Shown piece by piece: positions 26,591-35,965 of a stretch of 64,000 nucleotides of DNA. The stretch covers positions 1,414,501 through 1,478,500 of the forward strand of contig NZ_CP090557.1 of assembly GCF_021484805.1 (NCBI RefSeq). The letters are read 5' to 3'. This DNA is from Tellurirhabdus bombi. Its GTDB lineage: Bacteria; Bacteroidota; Bacteroidia; Cytophagales; Spirosomataceae. How positions within the stretch are numbered: position 1 is the stretch's first letter; each line of letters begins with the position of its first letter. The notes below the pieces were generated by a model. That model was given only the letters and a program-made list of their open reading frames with translations, was not told where the DNA came from and ran no database searches. Position numbers and translations under genes: made by a program.

Positions 26591-26777
26591 GTAAAAGGTT
26601 TATTTAAAAACTAGCGGTAAATGTAGTAAAACCATGCTTCAGACTGTCTGCTTAACTGGCAGTCAATTCAGCCGCCAGAAAAGAATTTTAATCATTTGTC
26701 AGGAAATTATGCTTTACTAATGGTTGAATAAATGAAAAGTACTTAAGTTTAGTCACTCTTGAATCAATTGTACAGCT

Positions 26778-28595
26778 TTGGAACCTATTCTCACTAGAGC
26801 CAAACCAAAATTATTAATTGAAATTGCTTGGGAAGTTTGTAACCAGGTAGGGGGTATTTATACCGTTATTCGGTCCAAAGTACCTTCGATGGTCGAGAAA
26901 TGGGGCGACGATTACGTGTTGTTAGGGCCTTATTTTCCGCAAAAAGCAACGATTGAGCTAGATCCTATCACGCACGATGACGGTACCGAAATTGGCCACA
27001 TCGTTCAGTTGATGCGTAGTAAAGGCTTTGAGGTACAATACGGATATTGGCTAGTTACCGGTAAACCACGCGTTGTACTGTTTGATTTACAAAGTATTAG
27101 TCAGGAGCAGCTTAATCGGGTTAAATACCTGCTTTGGGAACATCATCGCATTTCAACACTGAACGTTGAAGATCTGGTTAACCAGGTGGTAACATTTGGT
27201 GAAATGATCCGCATCTTCCTGACAGACCTGGCCAACGAATACGCCCGGAAGCTGGATATTGCCGCGCATTTCCACGAATGGATGGCCAGCAGTGGCCTAC
27301 CAGAGCTTCGACGGGACAATGTAAAGGTCGCTACAATTTTCACAACGCACGCCACCATGCTTGGTCGCTATCTGGCCATGAATGTCGGCGGGTTTTACGG
27401 AAAGCTTCCCTTTTTTGACTGGGAGCGCGAAGCAAAACATTTTAATGTCGAGGCGCAGGCTACTATCGAGCGGTTGGCTGCCCAGCAGTCCCACGTTTTT
27501 ACAACGGTCAGCGATGTTACGGCGCAGGAATGCGAAGTTTTTCTAGGTCGCGTTCCCGATCTTATTCTTCCGAATGGCCTTAACGTCATGCGCTTTACAG
27601 CGGTTCACGAGTTCCAGAACCTGCACGTCAAGCACAAAGCCCGGATTCATGAGTTCGTGATGGGCCACTTCTTCCAGAGTCATTCTTTTGATCTGGAGAA
27701 AACGCTCTACTTCTTTACGTCGGGTCGGTATGAGTTCAGTAACAAGGGCTATGATCTAACGCTTAAAGCCTTATCCCTGCTGAACGCCAAGATGCAGGAA
27801 GCAAACATGGACATGACGGTTATTATGTTCATGGTGACGAAACAGCCCTTTCATTCCATTGATCCGGAGGTTTTGCACAGTCGCGCTTTGCTGGATGAGA
27901 TTCAGGAAACCTGCAAGGCCATTGAGCAGCAGGTTGGCAACCGACTCTTTCACGAAGCCGCATCGAACGACGATATCAAGTTGCCCGACCTTAACGATTT
28001 TGTGGATGAATACTGGCGATTGCGCCTCCGCCGGACGGTTCAAAGCTGGAAGACACACAAACTACCCCCGTTTGTCACGCATGATTTAGTGCAGGAAGAC
28101 GACATGGTACGGTATATTCGGGAGCTTAACCTGGTTAATAATGCCGATGACCGGGTAAAAATCGTTTACCACCCGGATTTCATTTCGTCAACCAATCCAC
28201 TTTTCGGACTCGACTACGGCCAGTTTGTTCGCGGCTGTCACCTGGGCATTTTCCCTAGCTACTACGAGCCTTGGGGTTACACACCGCTGGAATGTGTAGT
28301 ACGCGGAATCCCGACGGTAACCAGCGACCTTTCCGGCTTTGGTGACTTTATCATGCAGATCATGCGTGATTATGAGAACCGGGGAATTTATGTGGTTAAC
28401 CGTAAATCGCAAAGTTTCAACGAGGCTGCTGATCAACTAGCGAATATTCTGTTCCGCTTTGTGCGTCTTTCCCAACGGGATCGGATTGCCCAGCGCAACC
28501 GCGTTGAAAATATATCTGACGTTTTCGACTGGACCAACCTGCGCTCTTACTACGACACCGCGCACGACCTGGCTCTAAAACGGAAGAAACCTTAA
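26778..28595 (+). CDS. Glycogen synthase, GT3 (eukaryotic GYS)-like, TTG start
   Basis: Extends glycogen chains from a nucleotide-glucose donor. The N-terminus LLIEIAWEVCNQVGGIYTVIRSKVP and the WGDDYVLLGPYFP block resemble eukaryotic GYS-type (GT3) synthases, not the bacterial GlgA (GT5) pattern KxGGL. Other motifs: AHFHEWMASSGLP, TTHATMLGRYLA, ILPNGLNV and, near the C-terminus, FPSYYEPWGYTPLECVVRGIPTVTSDLSGFG with the conserved E of retaining GT-B enzymes. It has 605 residues. The start is unusual: an in-frame TGA at 26760-26762 leaves the TTG at 26778 as the only start before the conserved core. It is a single gene, divergent from purU, with a strong terminator. Confidence 0.93.
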   Translation: MEPILTRAKPKLLIEIAWEVCNQVGGIYTVIRSKVPSMVEKWGDDYVLLGPYFPQKATIELDPITHDDGTEIGHIVQLMRSKGFEVQYGYWLVTGKPRVVLFDLQSISQEQLNRVKYLLWEHHRISTLNVEDLVNQVVTFGEMIRIFLTDLANEYARKLDIAAHFHEWMASSGLPELRRDNVKVATIFTTHATMLGRYLAMNVGGFYGKLPFFDWEREAKHFNVEAQATIERLAAQQSHVFTTVSDVTAQECEVFLGRVPDLILPNGLNVMRFTAVHEFQNLHVKHKARIHEFVMGHFFQSHSFDLEKTLYFFTSGRYEFSNKGYDLTLKALSLLNAKMQEANMDMTVIMFMVTKQPFHSIDPEVLHSRALLDEIQETCKAIEQQVGNRLFHEAASNDDIKLPDLNDFVDEYWRLRLRRTVQSWKTHKLPPFVTHDLVQEDDMVRYIRELNLVNNADDRVKIVYHPDFISSTNPLFGLDYGQFVRGCHLGIFPSYYEPWGYTPLECVVRGIPTVTSDLSGFGDFIMQIMRDYENRGIYVVNRKSQSFNEAADQLANILFRFVRLSQRDRIAQRNRVENISDVFDWTNLRSYYDTAHDLALKRKKP

Positions 28596-28603
28596 AATAC
28601 CAG

Positions 28604-28655
28604 CCAAAAGGCGATGAATGCTCCTCTTATCAGACACGCATTCATCGCCTTTTGG
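28604..28655. terminator. Bidirectional terminator, 18-bp perfect stem
   Basis: Inverted repeat with arms 28604-28621 and 28638-28655, all 18 pairs perfect, loop 16 bases. Each arm carries an A4 or T4 tract next to the GC stem. It separates the glycogen synthase gene (+) from the convergent Rof-like gene (-). Confidence 0.8.
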
Positions 28656-28662
28656 TTTTGGT

Positions 28663-28947
28663 TTACAAGCTACAAGCATAGGTGCTTTCATAGCCAGGAA
28701 ACCCAGGCGATGTGGTGCCGCCCACGCTAATGACCCGATCCAGTCGAAGCTTTTCTCCGCTTGCCAGACTTATGTACTCTTCGCCGTCTTCGGTGGTTAC
28801 TTCACGAATAACGGCATCCTTCTTATAGTATTCTTGCAGGTCTGTCAGAAACTCAATGCGTACGAATTTCTTTTGCTGCGCTACCGCGCTGATGTAATCA
28901 AAAAAAACGCGATCTATAGGCTGGTAGGAGGGAGCAGACTGATTCAT
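28663..28947 (-). CDS. Rof-like (Rho-binding antiterminator family) small protein
   Basis: Protein of 94 residues whose pattern fits the ROF/RNase P p29-like fold: YQPIDRVFFDYISAVAQQKKFVRIEFLTD, then IREVTTEDGEEYISLASGEKLRLDRVISVGG. Bacteroidota genes annotated as Rho-binding antiterminator have the same YxPIxCxFYDxLE ... LxxGxxIRLDxLxSVxG layout. E. coli Rof (YaeO) binds Rho and inhibits termination; whether this one does is inferred only. The position of the usual cysteine in CxFYD is Val here. An ORF on the opposite strand covers the same bases and I take it as a shadow. Confidence 0.7.
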   Translation of the reverse strand: MNQSAPSYQPIDRVFFDYISAVAQQKKFVRIEFLTDLQEYYKKDAVIREVTTEDGEEYISLASGEKLRLDRVISVGGTTSPGFPGYESTYACSL

Positions 28948-29011
28948 GGCTTTCGTCGGTTATATTCACTCATAAAACGACAATAGACTGCCTTTTGATT
29001 CCATAAAAACA

Positions 29012-29045
29012 AAAAGGTCCACCAAGCGTACTTGGTGGACCTTTT
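29012..29045. terminator. Terminator after the DUF349 gene
   Basis: Perfect 15-bp stem, arms 29012-29026 and 29031-29045, 4-base loop (cgta on +). The A run at 29011-29015 gives the U tail on the minus strand. It also blocks + strand read-through. Confidence 0.8.
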
Positions 29046-29061
29046 AACAGTATAAATTTTG

Positions 29062-30462
29062 TCAATCAAGCGTTGATAGTTCTTTCTGGAATTCCGTTAA
29101 GATGACTTCTTTCATGGCAATCTTCCGCTTTTGCGTGTTGATTTTGTTCATTGCCATTTTATCAGCCTCTTCGTTATAACCCGTTGGTTCCATATTACTC
29201 ATGGCCAGCGATAGGTCGCTTTTCTCACGCCGAACAAGGTATTCCATCTCCCGAATCTTTGTCCGCAGTTGCTCACTTTTGCTTTTCAGTTCAAAGGCGG
29301 GATACTTGCGTGAAATTACGCGGGCCAGATAGTTCAACTCAAAAATCTTATCACAGGCCGACCGGAAACGCTCGGAGACTGCTTTATCGACCAGTTTGAA
29401 CGGAATCTTGATTTCTTTCCACTGATTCAGCAGTGTTTTGGCTCGTTCAGCAGCTACTGTAATGTCCTCTGCTTTTGCGAGCTTTTCGGCTTCGTCAGCC
29501 ATTTTCATCTGCTGCTCAACGCGCGGATCGATCCGAACTTTCGGTTCAATGCCGCGGGCCAGATTGTATTTATCGAAAATGGTTTTAGTTGCCTTCCGGA
29601 AACGCTTCAGCAACTTGCCGGAACGTTTGAGCGGAATCTCGCCAACTTCACGCCATTCGTTATTTAAGGTGCGAACCAGCTGATAGCCTTCGTTAAGCGC
29701 TCTTGTGTAACGCTCTTCCGGGCTAACAGGATGCGGGCGCGGCGTATAGCCACCTTCCCGGTTATAAGCAGACCGTTCAGAAGTTCCATTAGCCACATTA
29801 ATCGGACGGCTACGTTCGGCGTAGATAATAGTTCGAACCGCTTTTTCAACCTGTTCGATGATCTTATCGTACTTATCAATACGCTCCTGAATGATCTTAT
29901 TTTGTTCATTGAAGAAATCACGACGGCGCTGAAAAAAACCATCGAGAGTAGCCTGAAAGCGCTCTTCAATGGTTGCGTCCTGCTCACGATCAACCGGGCC
30001 GGTCTTTATCCATTTGGTTTTAACCTCCTGAAGCAAATCGGCGGTCTCTTTCCATTCCGTGCTATCAGCTATCGCTTCTGCTTCGGCCAGCAGCGCGCGT
30101 TTTATCTCCAGATTCTTTAACTGATTGTTATGAATCAGCTCGACAAGAACCTTTTCGAGTGCGTCAAGACGTTCTAGCAGGGGCACGAAATTGCCAATCG
30201 CGTCGAAACTAAGCAGTTTTTTCCGCAGCTGTACCAGCTTGGTCAGGTAGGAGCCTTTGTTCTGGGCTTCTTCTATTTCCTGCTCTAGCTGGTGCGCTTT
30301 ATTCTCTGCAATAGCGAACCTGTTTTTGAAATAATCCAGTGCTTCCTGCTCCGTACGTTTTACTTCTCCGATTTGCCGATCCGGATAGCCGAGGTAGCCC
30401 GATAAGAATACCTTTCCGTCTTTGACGTAACCGTATTCGTCTACCAATTGAGCCTGTTCCAT
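29062..30462 (-). CDS. DUF349 repeat protein
   Basis: Cytoplasmic, highly charged helical protein of 466 residues with repeated DUF349 units, three-helix segments with the W-x-E/K-I-P-like pattern. Readable units include LLQEVKTKWIKTGPVDREQDATIEERFQATLDGFFQRRRDFFNEQ, LNNEWREVGEIPLKRSGKLLKRFRKATKTIFDKY and LLNQWKEIKIPFKLVDKAVSERFRSACDKIFELN. The N-terminus (EYGYVKDGKVFLSGYLGYPDRQIGEVK) is the typical lead-in of Bacteroidota members. The molecular function is unknown. It is divergent from ettA, with only 73 bp between the start codons. Confidence 0.9.
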   Translation of the reverse strand: MEQAQLVDEYGYVKDGKVFLSGYLGYPDRQIGEVKRTEQEALDYFKNRFAIAENKAHQLEQEIEEAQNKGSYLTKLVQLRKKLLSFDAIGNFVPLLERLDALEKVLVELIHNNQLKNLEIKRALLAEAEAIADSTEWKETADLLQEVKTKWIKTGPVDREQDATIEERFQATLDGFFQRRRDFFNEQNKIIQERIDKYDKIIEQVEKAVRTIIYAERSRPINVANGTSERSAYNREGGYTPRPHPVSPEERYTRALNEGYQLVRTLNNEWREVGEIPLKRSGKLLKRFRKATKTIFDKYNLARGIEPKVRIDPRVEQQMKMADEAEKLAKAEDITVAAERAKTLLNQWKEIKIPFKLVDKAVSERFRSACDKIFELNYLARVISRKYPAFELKSKSEQLRTKIREMEYLVRREKSDLSLAMSNMEPTGYNEEADKMAMNKINTQKRKIAMKEVILTEFQKELSTLD

Positions 30463-30535
30463 TTTTTACTCTGCGTTAAGGCTAAGCTATGGGTTAAAAT
30501 TGTGATATTTGTCCCATACAAATGTATGCAAAATA

Positions 30536-32203
30536 ATGAGCCAAGAAACGATTATATTCTCCATGGCGGGTGTCAGTAAAATTATCCCGCCGAATCGACA
30601 AATCCTAAAGAATATTTACCTTTCCTTCTTTTACGGTGCCAAAATCGGCGTTTTAGGCTTGAACGGTTCCGGTAAATCTACCCTGTTGCGCATCATTGCG
30701 GGCATCGATAAGAGTTACCAGGGAGAGGTTGTTTTCTCGCCTGGATACTCCGTGGGTATGCTGGAACAGGAGCCACAACTTGATCCGAACAAGACGGTAA
30801 AGGAAGTCGTTGAAGAGGGCGTTCAGGAAATTGTCGATCTGCTGAAGGAATTTGACCAGATCAACGAAGCCTTTGGTGATCCCGACGCCGACTTCGACAA
30901 ACTAATTGCCAGACAAGGAGAGGTGCAGGAAAAACTCGACAACCTAAACGCCTGGGAGCTGGACAACCGCCTCGAAAAGGCTATGGATGCCTTGCGTTGC
31001 CCGCCCTCCGATGCGCTGGTTGCCAACCTCTCCGGAGGTGAAAAACGCCGCGTGGCCCTGTGCCGCCTGCTCTTGCAACAACCCGATGTCTTGCTGCTTG
31101 ATGAACCAACCAACCACCTGGATGCTGAATCTGTATTATGGCTGGAAGAACACCTGCGCCAGTACACGGGAACGGTCATCGCTGTTACGCACGACCGGTA
31201 TTTCTTAGATAATGTTGCTGGCTGGATTCTGGAACTGGATCGCGGTGAAGGTATCCCCTGGAAAGGCAATTATTCATCCTGGCTAGAGCAGAAACAAAAT
31301 CGTTTGGCCAAAGAAGAAAAGCAGGAATCGAAGCGGCAGAAAACCCTACAGCGCGAGTTGGAATGGGTAAAAATGGCTCCGAAAGCCCGGCAGGCCAAGT
31401 CCAAAGCCCGTTTGGGTGCCTACGAGAAACTGCTGAGCGAAGACATGAAGCAGAAGGAAGACAAACTGGAAATCTTCATTCCGGCAGGACCCCGTCTGGG
31501 GGCCAAGGTAATCGAGGGCCACGGTGTTTCCAAGGCGTTCGGCGATCGGCTACTTTTCGAAAATCTGGAATTTCAGTTGCCTCAAGCGGGGATTGTCGGT
31601 ATTATCGGGCCAAACGGAGCGGGTAAAACAACCTTATTTAAACTCATTACGGGTAACGAACAACCTGATGCGGGTACTTTTGAGGTGGGAGAAACCGTTA
31701 AGTGGGCTTACGTCGATCAGGGCCACGACAACCTCGATCCGAATAAAACGGTTTTTGAAACCATTTCCGGTGGTAGCGAATGGGTGATCTTAGGAGGTAA
31801 ACAAGCCAATGCCCGTGCCTACGTGAGCCGCTTTAACTTTACGGGCTCGGATCAGGAGAAGAAAATCGGCACTCTTTCGGGTGGTGAACGCAACCGCGTA
31901 CACCTGGCCATGACCCTGAAAGAAGGGGCAAACCTGCTGCTGCTTGATGAACCAACCAACGACCTGGATGTCAACACGCTCCGGGCGCTGGAAGAAGGTT
32001 TGGAAAACTTTGCCGGATGCGCGGTTGTTATCTCTCACGACCGTTGGTTCCTAGATCGTGTGGCTACGCACATTCTGGCTTTTGAAGGAGATTCACAGGT
32101 CTACTGGTTTGAAGGTAACTTCTCCGAATACGAAGAGAACCGGAAGAAACGCCTGGGAAGTGATGCTACTCCGAAGCGGATCAAATATAAAAAACTGGTT
32201 TAA
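30536..32203 (+). CDS. ettA: Energy-dependent translational throttle protein EttA (ABC-F)
   Basis: ABC-F ATPase that binds the ribosomal E site and gates entry into elongation according to energy state. From the ATG at 30536 it has 555 residues, the same length as E. coli EttA. A TTG at 30509 would add nine residues and is less likely. There are two ABC domains: Walker [10 protein letters not shown] (41-49) with signature [15 protein letters not shown] and [11 protein letters not shown], then GPNGAGKTT with [13 protein letters not shown] and [11 protein letters not shown]. Between them lies the linker with [20 protein letters not shown], typical of EttA, and the arm insertion in domain 1. There are no membrane segments. 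Confidence 0.96.
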   Translation: MSQETIIFSMAGVSKIIPPNRQILKNIYLSFFYGAKIGVLGLNGSGKSTLLRIIAGIDKSYQGEVVFSPGYSVGMLEQEPQLDPNKTVKEVVEEGVQEIVDLLKEFDQINEAFGDPDADFDKLIARQGEVQEKLDNLNAWELDNRLEKAMDALRCPPSDALVANLSGGEKRRVALCRLLLQQPDVLLLDEPTNHLDAESVLWLEEHLRQYTGTVIAVTHDRYFLDNVAGWILELDRGEGIPWKGNYSSWLEQKQNRLAKEEKQESKRQKTLQRELEWVKMAPKARQAKSKARLGAYEKLLSEDMKQKEDKLEIFIPAGPRLGAKVIEGHGVSKAFGDRLLFENLEFQLPQAGIVGIIGPNGAGKTTLFKLITGNEQPDAGTFEVGETVKWAYVDQGHDNLDPNKTVFETISGGSEWVILGGKQANARAYVSRFNFTGSDQEKKIGTLSGGERNRVHLAMTLKEGANLLLLDEPTNDLDVNTLRALEEGLENFAGCAVVISHDRWFLDRVATHILAFEGDSQVYWFEGNFSEYEENRKKRLGSDATPKRIKYKKLV

Positions 32204-32210
32204 CGGAAAC

Positions 32211-32250
32211 GGTTGTGGTTTAAGGCCATGATTCTTCTTAAACCGCAACC
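32211..32250 (+). terminator. Hairpin between ettA and the aminotransferase gene
   Basis: A 14-bp stem with one G-U pair, arms 32211-32224 and 32237-32250. It lies 7 bp after the ettA stop. There is no U run after it, and the next start codon is only 13 bp further, so it is a weak terminator or an RNA processing or stabilising element. Confidence 0.45.
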
Positions 32251-32263
32251 TTAACATAAACGT

Positions 32264-33082
32264 ATGTACGGCTACTTCAACGGTACCATTCTCCCTGTCG
32301 AGCAAATGGCAGTGGGTGTCACAGACCTTAGTTTGTTACGCGGTTACGGTTTGTTCGACTATTTCCGGACCTACAACGGCCGCCCTTTTCAGTGGGATTG
32401 GTATTGGGAACGCTTTACCAACTCGGCGGCAAAACTCCACATGTCTTTACCCATCGAAAAGGATGAAGCCTATCAGGTTGTCATGGAACTGCTCGAGAAA
32501 AGCGGTGGTATAGACATGAGTTTCCGGTTTATTCTGACGGGTGGCTACAGCCTGGACAGTATCACAGTAAGCCAGCCGAACCTGCTTTTTATGGCTGAAG
32601 AGCTTCCCCCTCATAACCCGAATCAGTACGAAACCGGCATTAAAGTTATTCTGGATGAATATGTACGGGAGATGGCGGAGGTAAAAACTACGGATTACAA
32701 GCGGGTTATCTTACTAGCTCAAGCCATTCGGGCGGCCCGGGCCGTGGATATTCTGTACCATAAAGATGGTGAAATCAGTGAATTAAGCCGAAGTAACTTT
32801 TTTATCTTAAAAGGAAACCGACTTATTACGCCTAATCGCAATATCCTCCACGGCATCACCCGCCGGACGGTCTTGCACTTGGCCGAAGCTGATTTTGAGG
32901 TTGAAGAGCGCCCAGTTTTACTCTCGGAGCTTTACGATGCCGATGAGGCTTTTACGACCAGCACAACCAAGAAAGTGTTGCCCATCACCCAAATTGGCGA
33001 TTTCACCATTGCAGATGGTAAACCCGGCGAACGGACTAAATACTTGTTGGAGCAGTTTGAAGAACTCGTTAATAATTGGTGA
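32264..33082 (+). CDS. Class IV aminotransferase (BCAT / aminodeoxychorismate lyase-like)
   Basis: PLP enzyme of fold type IV, 272 residues. The catalytic lysine is Lys146 in TTDYKRVILLAQ, and the PLP-ring glutamate lies in ISELSRSNFFIL. FNGTILPVEQMAVGVTDLSLLRGYGLFDYFRTYNG is the family N-terminus, and RNILHGITRRTVLHLA and TTSTTKKVLPITQIGD are the cofactor phosphate regions. The family includes branched-chain aminotransferases, D-amino-acid aminotransferases and aminodeoxychorismate lyases (PabC). The short length and lack of a longer BCAT N-terminus leave the substrate open. It follows ettA by 60 bp. Confidence 0.88.
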   Translation: MYGYFNGTILPVEQMAVGVTDLSLLRGYGLFDYFRTYNGRPFQWDWYWERFTNSAAKLHMSLPIEKDEAYQVVMELLEKSGGIDMSFRFILTGGYSLDSITVSQPNLLFMAEELPPHNPNQYETGIKVILDEYVREMAEVKTTDYKRVILLAQAIRAARAVDILYHKDGEISELSRSNFFILKGNRLITPNRNILHGITRRTVLHLAEADFEVEERPVLLSELYDADEAFTTSTTKKVLPITQIGDFTIADGKPGERTKYLLEQFEELVNNW

Positions 33083-33094
33083 AGCGAAAAGCAA

Positions 33095-33124
33095 CAGGAA
33101 ACAGGTTATAAAGCTTGTTTCCTG
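33095..33124 (-). terminator. Probable terminator between convergent genes
   Basis: Perfect 9-bp stem, arms 33095-33103 and 33116-33124, extended by further pairs on both sides. The minus-strand transcript continues into a U4 stretch (33090-33087). It lies between the aminotransferase (+) and isoaspartyl peptidase (-) genes. Confidence 0.6.
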
Positions 33125-33132
33125 TGCTGGCT

Positions 33133-34170
33133 TTAGTCTTTGTATATCTTCACTTCTGATACGCCGTCTGCCTTAATAAAACCCCGGTACATGCCTTCCG
33201 AGTTGAAGGGCATGGCCACGTTTCCTTTTCGGTCGAGTGCAATCACGCCGCCTTCGCCTTTCCGATCAACGAGTTTTTTCATCACAACTTCGTTGGCGGC
33301 CTTCTGCACGTTATACCCTTTATACTCCATTAAAGCGGAGATATCGTAGCCCACCACCGAGCGGATAAAATACTCCCCGTGACCCGTTGCCGAAACTGCA
33401 CAGGTTTCATTGCTGGCGTAGGTGCCAGCGCCAATGATGGGTGCATCGCCCACACGACCATACCGCTTGTTGGTCATGCCGCCCGTTGAGGTTCCCGCTG
33501 CCAGGTTGCCATATTGATCTAGCGCCACGCAACCCACCGTCCCGTATTTTTTCCCTTCTACAAAAATTTCATCATCTACCACTGCGCCGGTTGTATCCCT
33601 GGCTGAATGATCCAGCTCCACCCGTTCTTCCTTGATGGCTTCCTGCAAGGCGTTCCAGCGAGCTTCGGTATAAAAATAAGCCGGTTCTACTAGCTCTACG
33701 CCTTGTTTCTGCGCAAATTCCTCAGCTCCTTTTCCGATCAGCATGACGTGTTCGGATTTCTCCATCACTTTACGAGCCGCCGTAATCGGGTTTTTGATGT
33801 TTGTTACCCCCGCAATTGCTCCGGCCATGCCTGTTTTTCCGTCCATGATCGAGGCATCCAACTCATTTTTACCTTCGTGTGTAAAAACGGCGCCCTTTCC
33901 TGCATTGAACAAAGGCGAGTCTTCCATAACGTGAATCGCTGCTTCGACGGCATCCAGACTGGTACCGCCTTTTTTTAGCACGGCATACCCTGCCTCAAGT
34001 GCCTGCGTTAGAGCTGCTCGATAGCCTTTTTCTTTTTCAGGCGTCATGTTTTTGCGGGTAATAGTCCCCGCTCCGCCGTGAATGACGAGGGTAATTTTGT
34101 TCTTGTAATCCTGAGCGTTGAGCATAAATGATAAGCTAAGACCCACCAGAATTAAGACCAATTTCTTCAT
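33133..34170 (-). CDS. Isoaspartyl peptidase / type III L-asparaginase, exported
   Basis: N-terminal nucleophile hydrolase that cleaves isoaspartyl dipeptides and L-asparagine. From the ATG at 34170 it has 345 residues; the longer frame to 34236 would run into the kdsC stop region. A signal peptide (KKLVLILVGLSLSFMLNAQ) predicts export. LVIHGGAGTI and NPLFNAGKGAV-like PLFNAGKGAVF are family motifs. Self-cleavage should occur before Thr211 in KKYGTVGCVALD, followed by GNLAAGTSTGGMTNKRYGRVGDAPIIGAGTYA, which forms the substrate site. The predicted periplasmic place fits peptide scavenging. It ends in a bidirectional hairpin. Confidence 0.95.
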   Translation of the reverse strand: MKKLVLILVGLSLSFMLNAQDYKNKITLVIHGGAGTITRKNMTPEKEKGYRAALTQALEAGYAVLKKGGTSLDAVEAAIHVMEDSPLFNAGKGAVFTHEGKNELDASIMDGKTGMAGAIAGVTNIKNPITAARKVMEKSEHVMLIGKGAEEFAQKQGVELVEPAYFYTEARWNALQEAIKEERVELDHSARDTTGAVVDDEIFVEGKKYGTVGCVALDQYGNLAAGTSTGGMTNKRYGRVGDAPIIGAGTYASNETCAVSATGHGEYFIRSVVGYDISALMEYKGYNVQKAANEVVMKKLVDRKGEGGVIALDRKGNVAMPFNSEGMYRGFIKADGVSEVKIYKD

Positions 34171-34213
34171 GGATTGTTTGTTGATGAATAGGGAATAACA
34201 GGCAAAAACAGCC

Positions 34214-34768
34214 CTATTTTTCATTATGCAGCGCAAATGGCTGGTCGTTGGATACCCAGGATAGCCACTTGTTCTGCGCTTTCATGACTTGTTCGATGAC
34301 ATCGCGCACGGCACCCTGGCCGCCCCCTTTTGGTGAGATGTAATTACAAACCGCCTGAATTTCATCAACGGCATCAGCAGGGCAGGTGCTTAGTAGATTG
34401 GGGCGTCTCAATACAGGGAAATCTGGAATATCGTCGCCCATGTACAGCACTTCTTCCTCACTGATTTTGTGCTGGTTCAGATAACCCAGATAAGCATGAA
34501 TTTTCTGGTCGGTTGGGCCTCCCATCATCACATCCTTGATTTTCAGGAACTCCAGCCGCTTCCGAACACCCACCTGACTGCCAGCCGAAAGAATGGCCAC
34601 CCGATAACCCGAAAAAATGGCCCGCTCGATGGCATACCCATCTTTAATGTTGAAAGTCCGGTATTGCTCACCCGATTCCAGCGCGTTGACAGATCCGTCG
34701 GTCATTACGCCATCAACATCAAAAATAAAGGTTGTAATCTGTTTAAATCGCTCCTGAATTGCTGTCAT
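34214..34768 (-). CDS. kdsC: KdsC-like 3-deoxy-manno-octulosonate 8-phosphate phosphatase
   Basis: HAD-superfamily phosphatase of 184 residues that makes free KDO for lipid A/LPS synthesis. HAD motifs: nucleophile DVDGVMTDG with Asp17 and Asp19, SAGSQ (motif II), and YMGDDIPD with Asp112-113 region (motif IV). C0 type without cap, like KdsC tetramers; it ends in a long helical tail. YrbI-type family features such as FNIKDGYAIERA and CPADAVDEIQAVCNYI are present. It is downstream of a DUF2520 gene on the same strand with a 70-bp gap. No kdsA, kdsB or kdsD is in the window. Confidence 0.9.
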   Translation of the reverse strand: MTAIQERFKQITTFIFDVDGVMTDGSVNALESGEQYRTFNIKDGYAIERAIFSGYRVAILSAGSQVGVRKRLEFLKIKDVMMGGPTDQKIHAYLGYLNQHKISEEEVLYMGDDIPDFPVLRRPNLLSTCPADAVDEIQAVCNYISPKGGGQGAVRDVIEQVMKAQNKWLSWVSNDQPFALHNEK

Positions 34769-34837
34769 GCCGAGTTTTTCTTAGCCCAATAATCGTTTAC
34801 TCAAAAATACGATTTATATCGTTTGGAGAAGGAAAAG

Positions 34838-35653
34838 CTAACTTCTTAGTAATTCAATTGCGTACCGTTTCTGAATGCTGTCGGTCATCACTTCGTATAA
34901 TTCCAGCCATTCCGGTTTGTTGGCCAAATACTCCAGATGCATATCCAGCACACTTAAATCGCCGCGCCGCGCCGGACCTGTCTGCACCAGGGCGGGATGC
35001 TGCACCGATAAGGCTTTACGGACAGTTTCGCGAATAAGTGGTTTCAGCAGGTCAAAATCAAGAGTCTCGGTATCCGTAATGTCCTTGGCAACGCCCAGCA
35101 GGTAATTGGTAAAATTACAGGCAAAAACGGCGGCTACGTGCAACACCCTACGCTCCTGTGAATTAACTAGATAGACAATTTTGCTCATTGTTTGCCCTAA
35201 GGCTACCAGGATTTCTTCCGTCTCTTTGTCGCTGGCTTCAAGGCAGAGGGGCAACTCCTCAAAACTGATCGGATCGGTACTTTTACTGAAGGTTTGCAAG
35301 GGGTAAAAAACACCCGTCCGTAGGGTCACATCACTATAAATTTCAGCCCATTTTTGCAGACTATCCAGACTTATACCCCCAGACGTATGCACCAGAATGG
35401 CACTTTCGGGGAGTACAAGCTGTTTGACAACCTCCTCGATGGCGTCATCAGGAACGGCCAGAACAAATAAATCCGCTACGCTTTCGTCAAAATTCAGATC
35501 AGGATTCAGACGGGCATCATAAAGCATTGACACCAGCCGACGCGCGTGCTGCGGATCACGACTGTATACTTCTGCAACGTGATGTCCGGCAGTTTCGACC
35601 GCGACTGCCATATGCAAGGCAACATTCCCAGCTCCGATAAAGGCTATCTTCAT
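34838..35653 (-). CDS. Rossmann-like and DUF2520 domain oxidoreductase-like protein
   Basis: Protein of 271 residues related to pyrroline-5-carboxylate reductase and 3-hydroxyisobutyrate dehydrogenase folds. The N-terminal NAD(P) domain has GAGNVALHMAVAVETAGHHVAEVYSRD. The middle part is LFVLAVPDDAIEEVVKQLVLPESAILVHTSGGISLDSL, and the helical DUF2520 half starts at TGVFYPLQTFSKSTDPISFEELPLCLEA. The reaction is unknown. It neighbours kdsC on the same strand and may be cotranscribed. Confidence 0.88.
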   Translation of the reverse strand: MKIAFIGAGNVALHMAVAVETAGHHVAEVYSRDPQHARRLVSMLYDARLNPDLNFDESVADLFVLAVPDDAIEEVVKQLVLPESAILVHTSGGISLDSLQKWAEIYSDVTLRTGVFYPLQTFSKSTDPISFEELPLCLEASDKETEEILVALGQTMSKIVYLVNSQERRVLHVAAVFACNFTNYLLGVAKDITDTETLDFDLLKPLIRETVRKALSVQHPALVQTGPARRGDLSVLDMHLEYLANKPEWLELYEVMTDSIQKRYAIELLRS

Positions 35654-35965
35654 ACTATGTAGGTAAGCTTGAATTCAAAATGACCAATTAGTACGCCAAA
35701 AATAAATTGTTCTATTTACGCCCAAGGTAAGCAATTTATAATCAGTCTGATAAAACAGGCTTATTATTGCCTATAAACCATAAATTACCTGTACCCTCCC
35801 AGTTTTTAGCGAAAAAGTTTAGCCCTGTTCCTGTTCGCGCTCAACGACTTTACATAAACCTTATGCTCATAAAGTTCAACAAAAGCCCGATGTTGTTGTT
35901 CTTCCGATGCCCACTTGTTTAGGACCTGTTCATGTTAAGCAAGAGTTGTCGGTAAAATAAAGGCT
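35654..35965. other. Intergenic region, 312 bp, no gene seen
   Basis: AT-rich gap between the divergent DUF2520 and GT2 genes. I see no RNA gene, long repeat or convincing ORF. It must hold both promoters, but no TAnnTTTG box stands out. Confidence 0.5.

Noticed and set aside
28618-28986. 122-residue ORF on the plus strand over the Rof-like gene
   Set aside because: The first part runs through the terminator hairpin, and the opposite strand has a recognisable family pattern.
997-30560. The ArsR-type protein and EttA both begin with MSQETI, at similar DNA sequence
   Set aside because: Just six residues are shared and the proteins are unrelated. Treated as coincidence, not a shared leader.
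35654-35965. Possible tRNA or small RNA in the 312-bp gap
   Set aside because: No cloverleaf, no T-loop or anticodon-arm pattern, and no clear stem with U tail was found.
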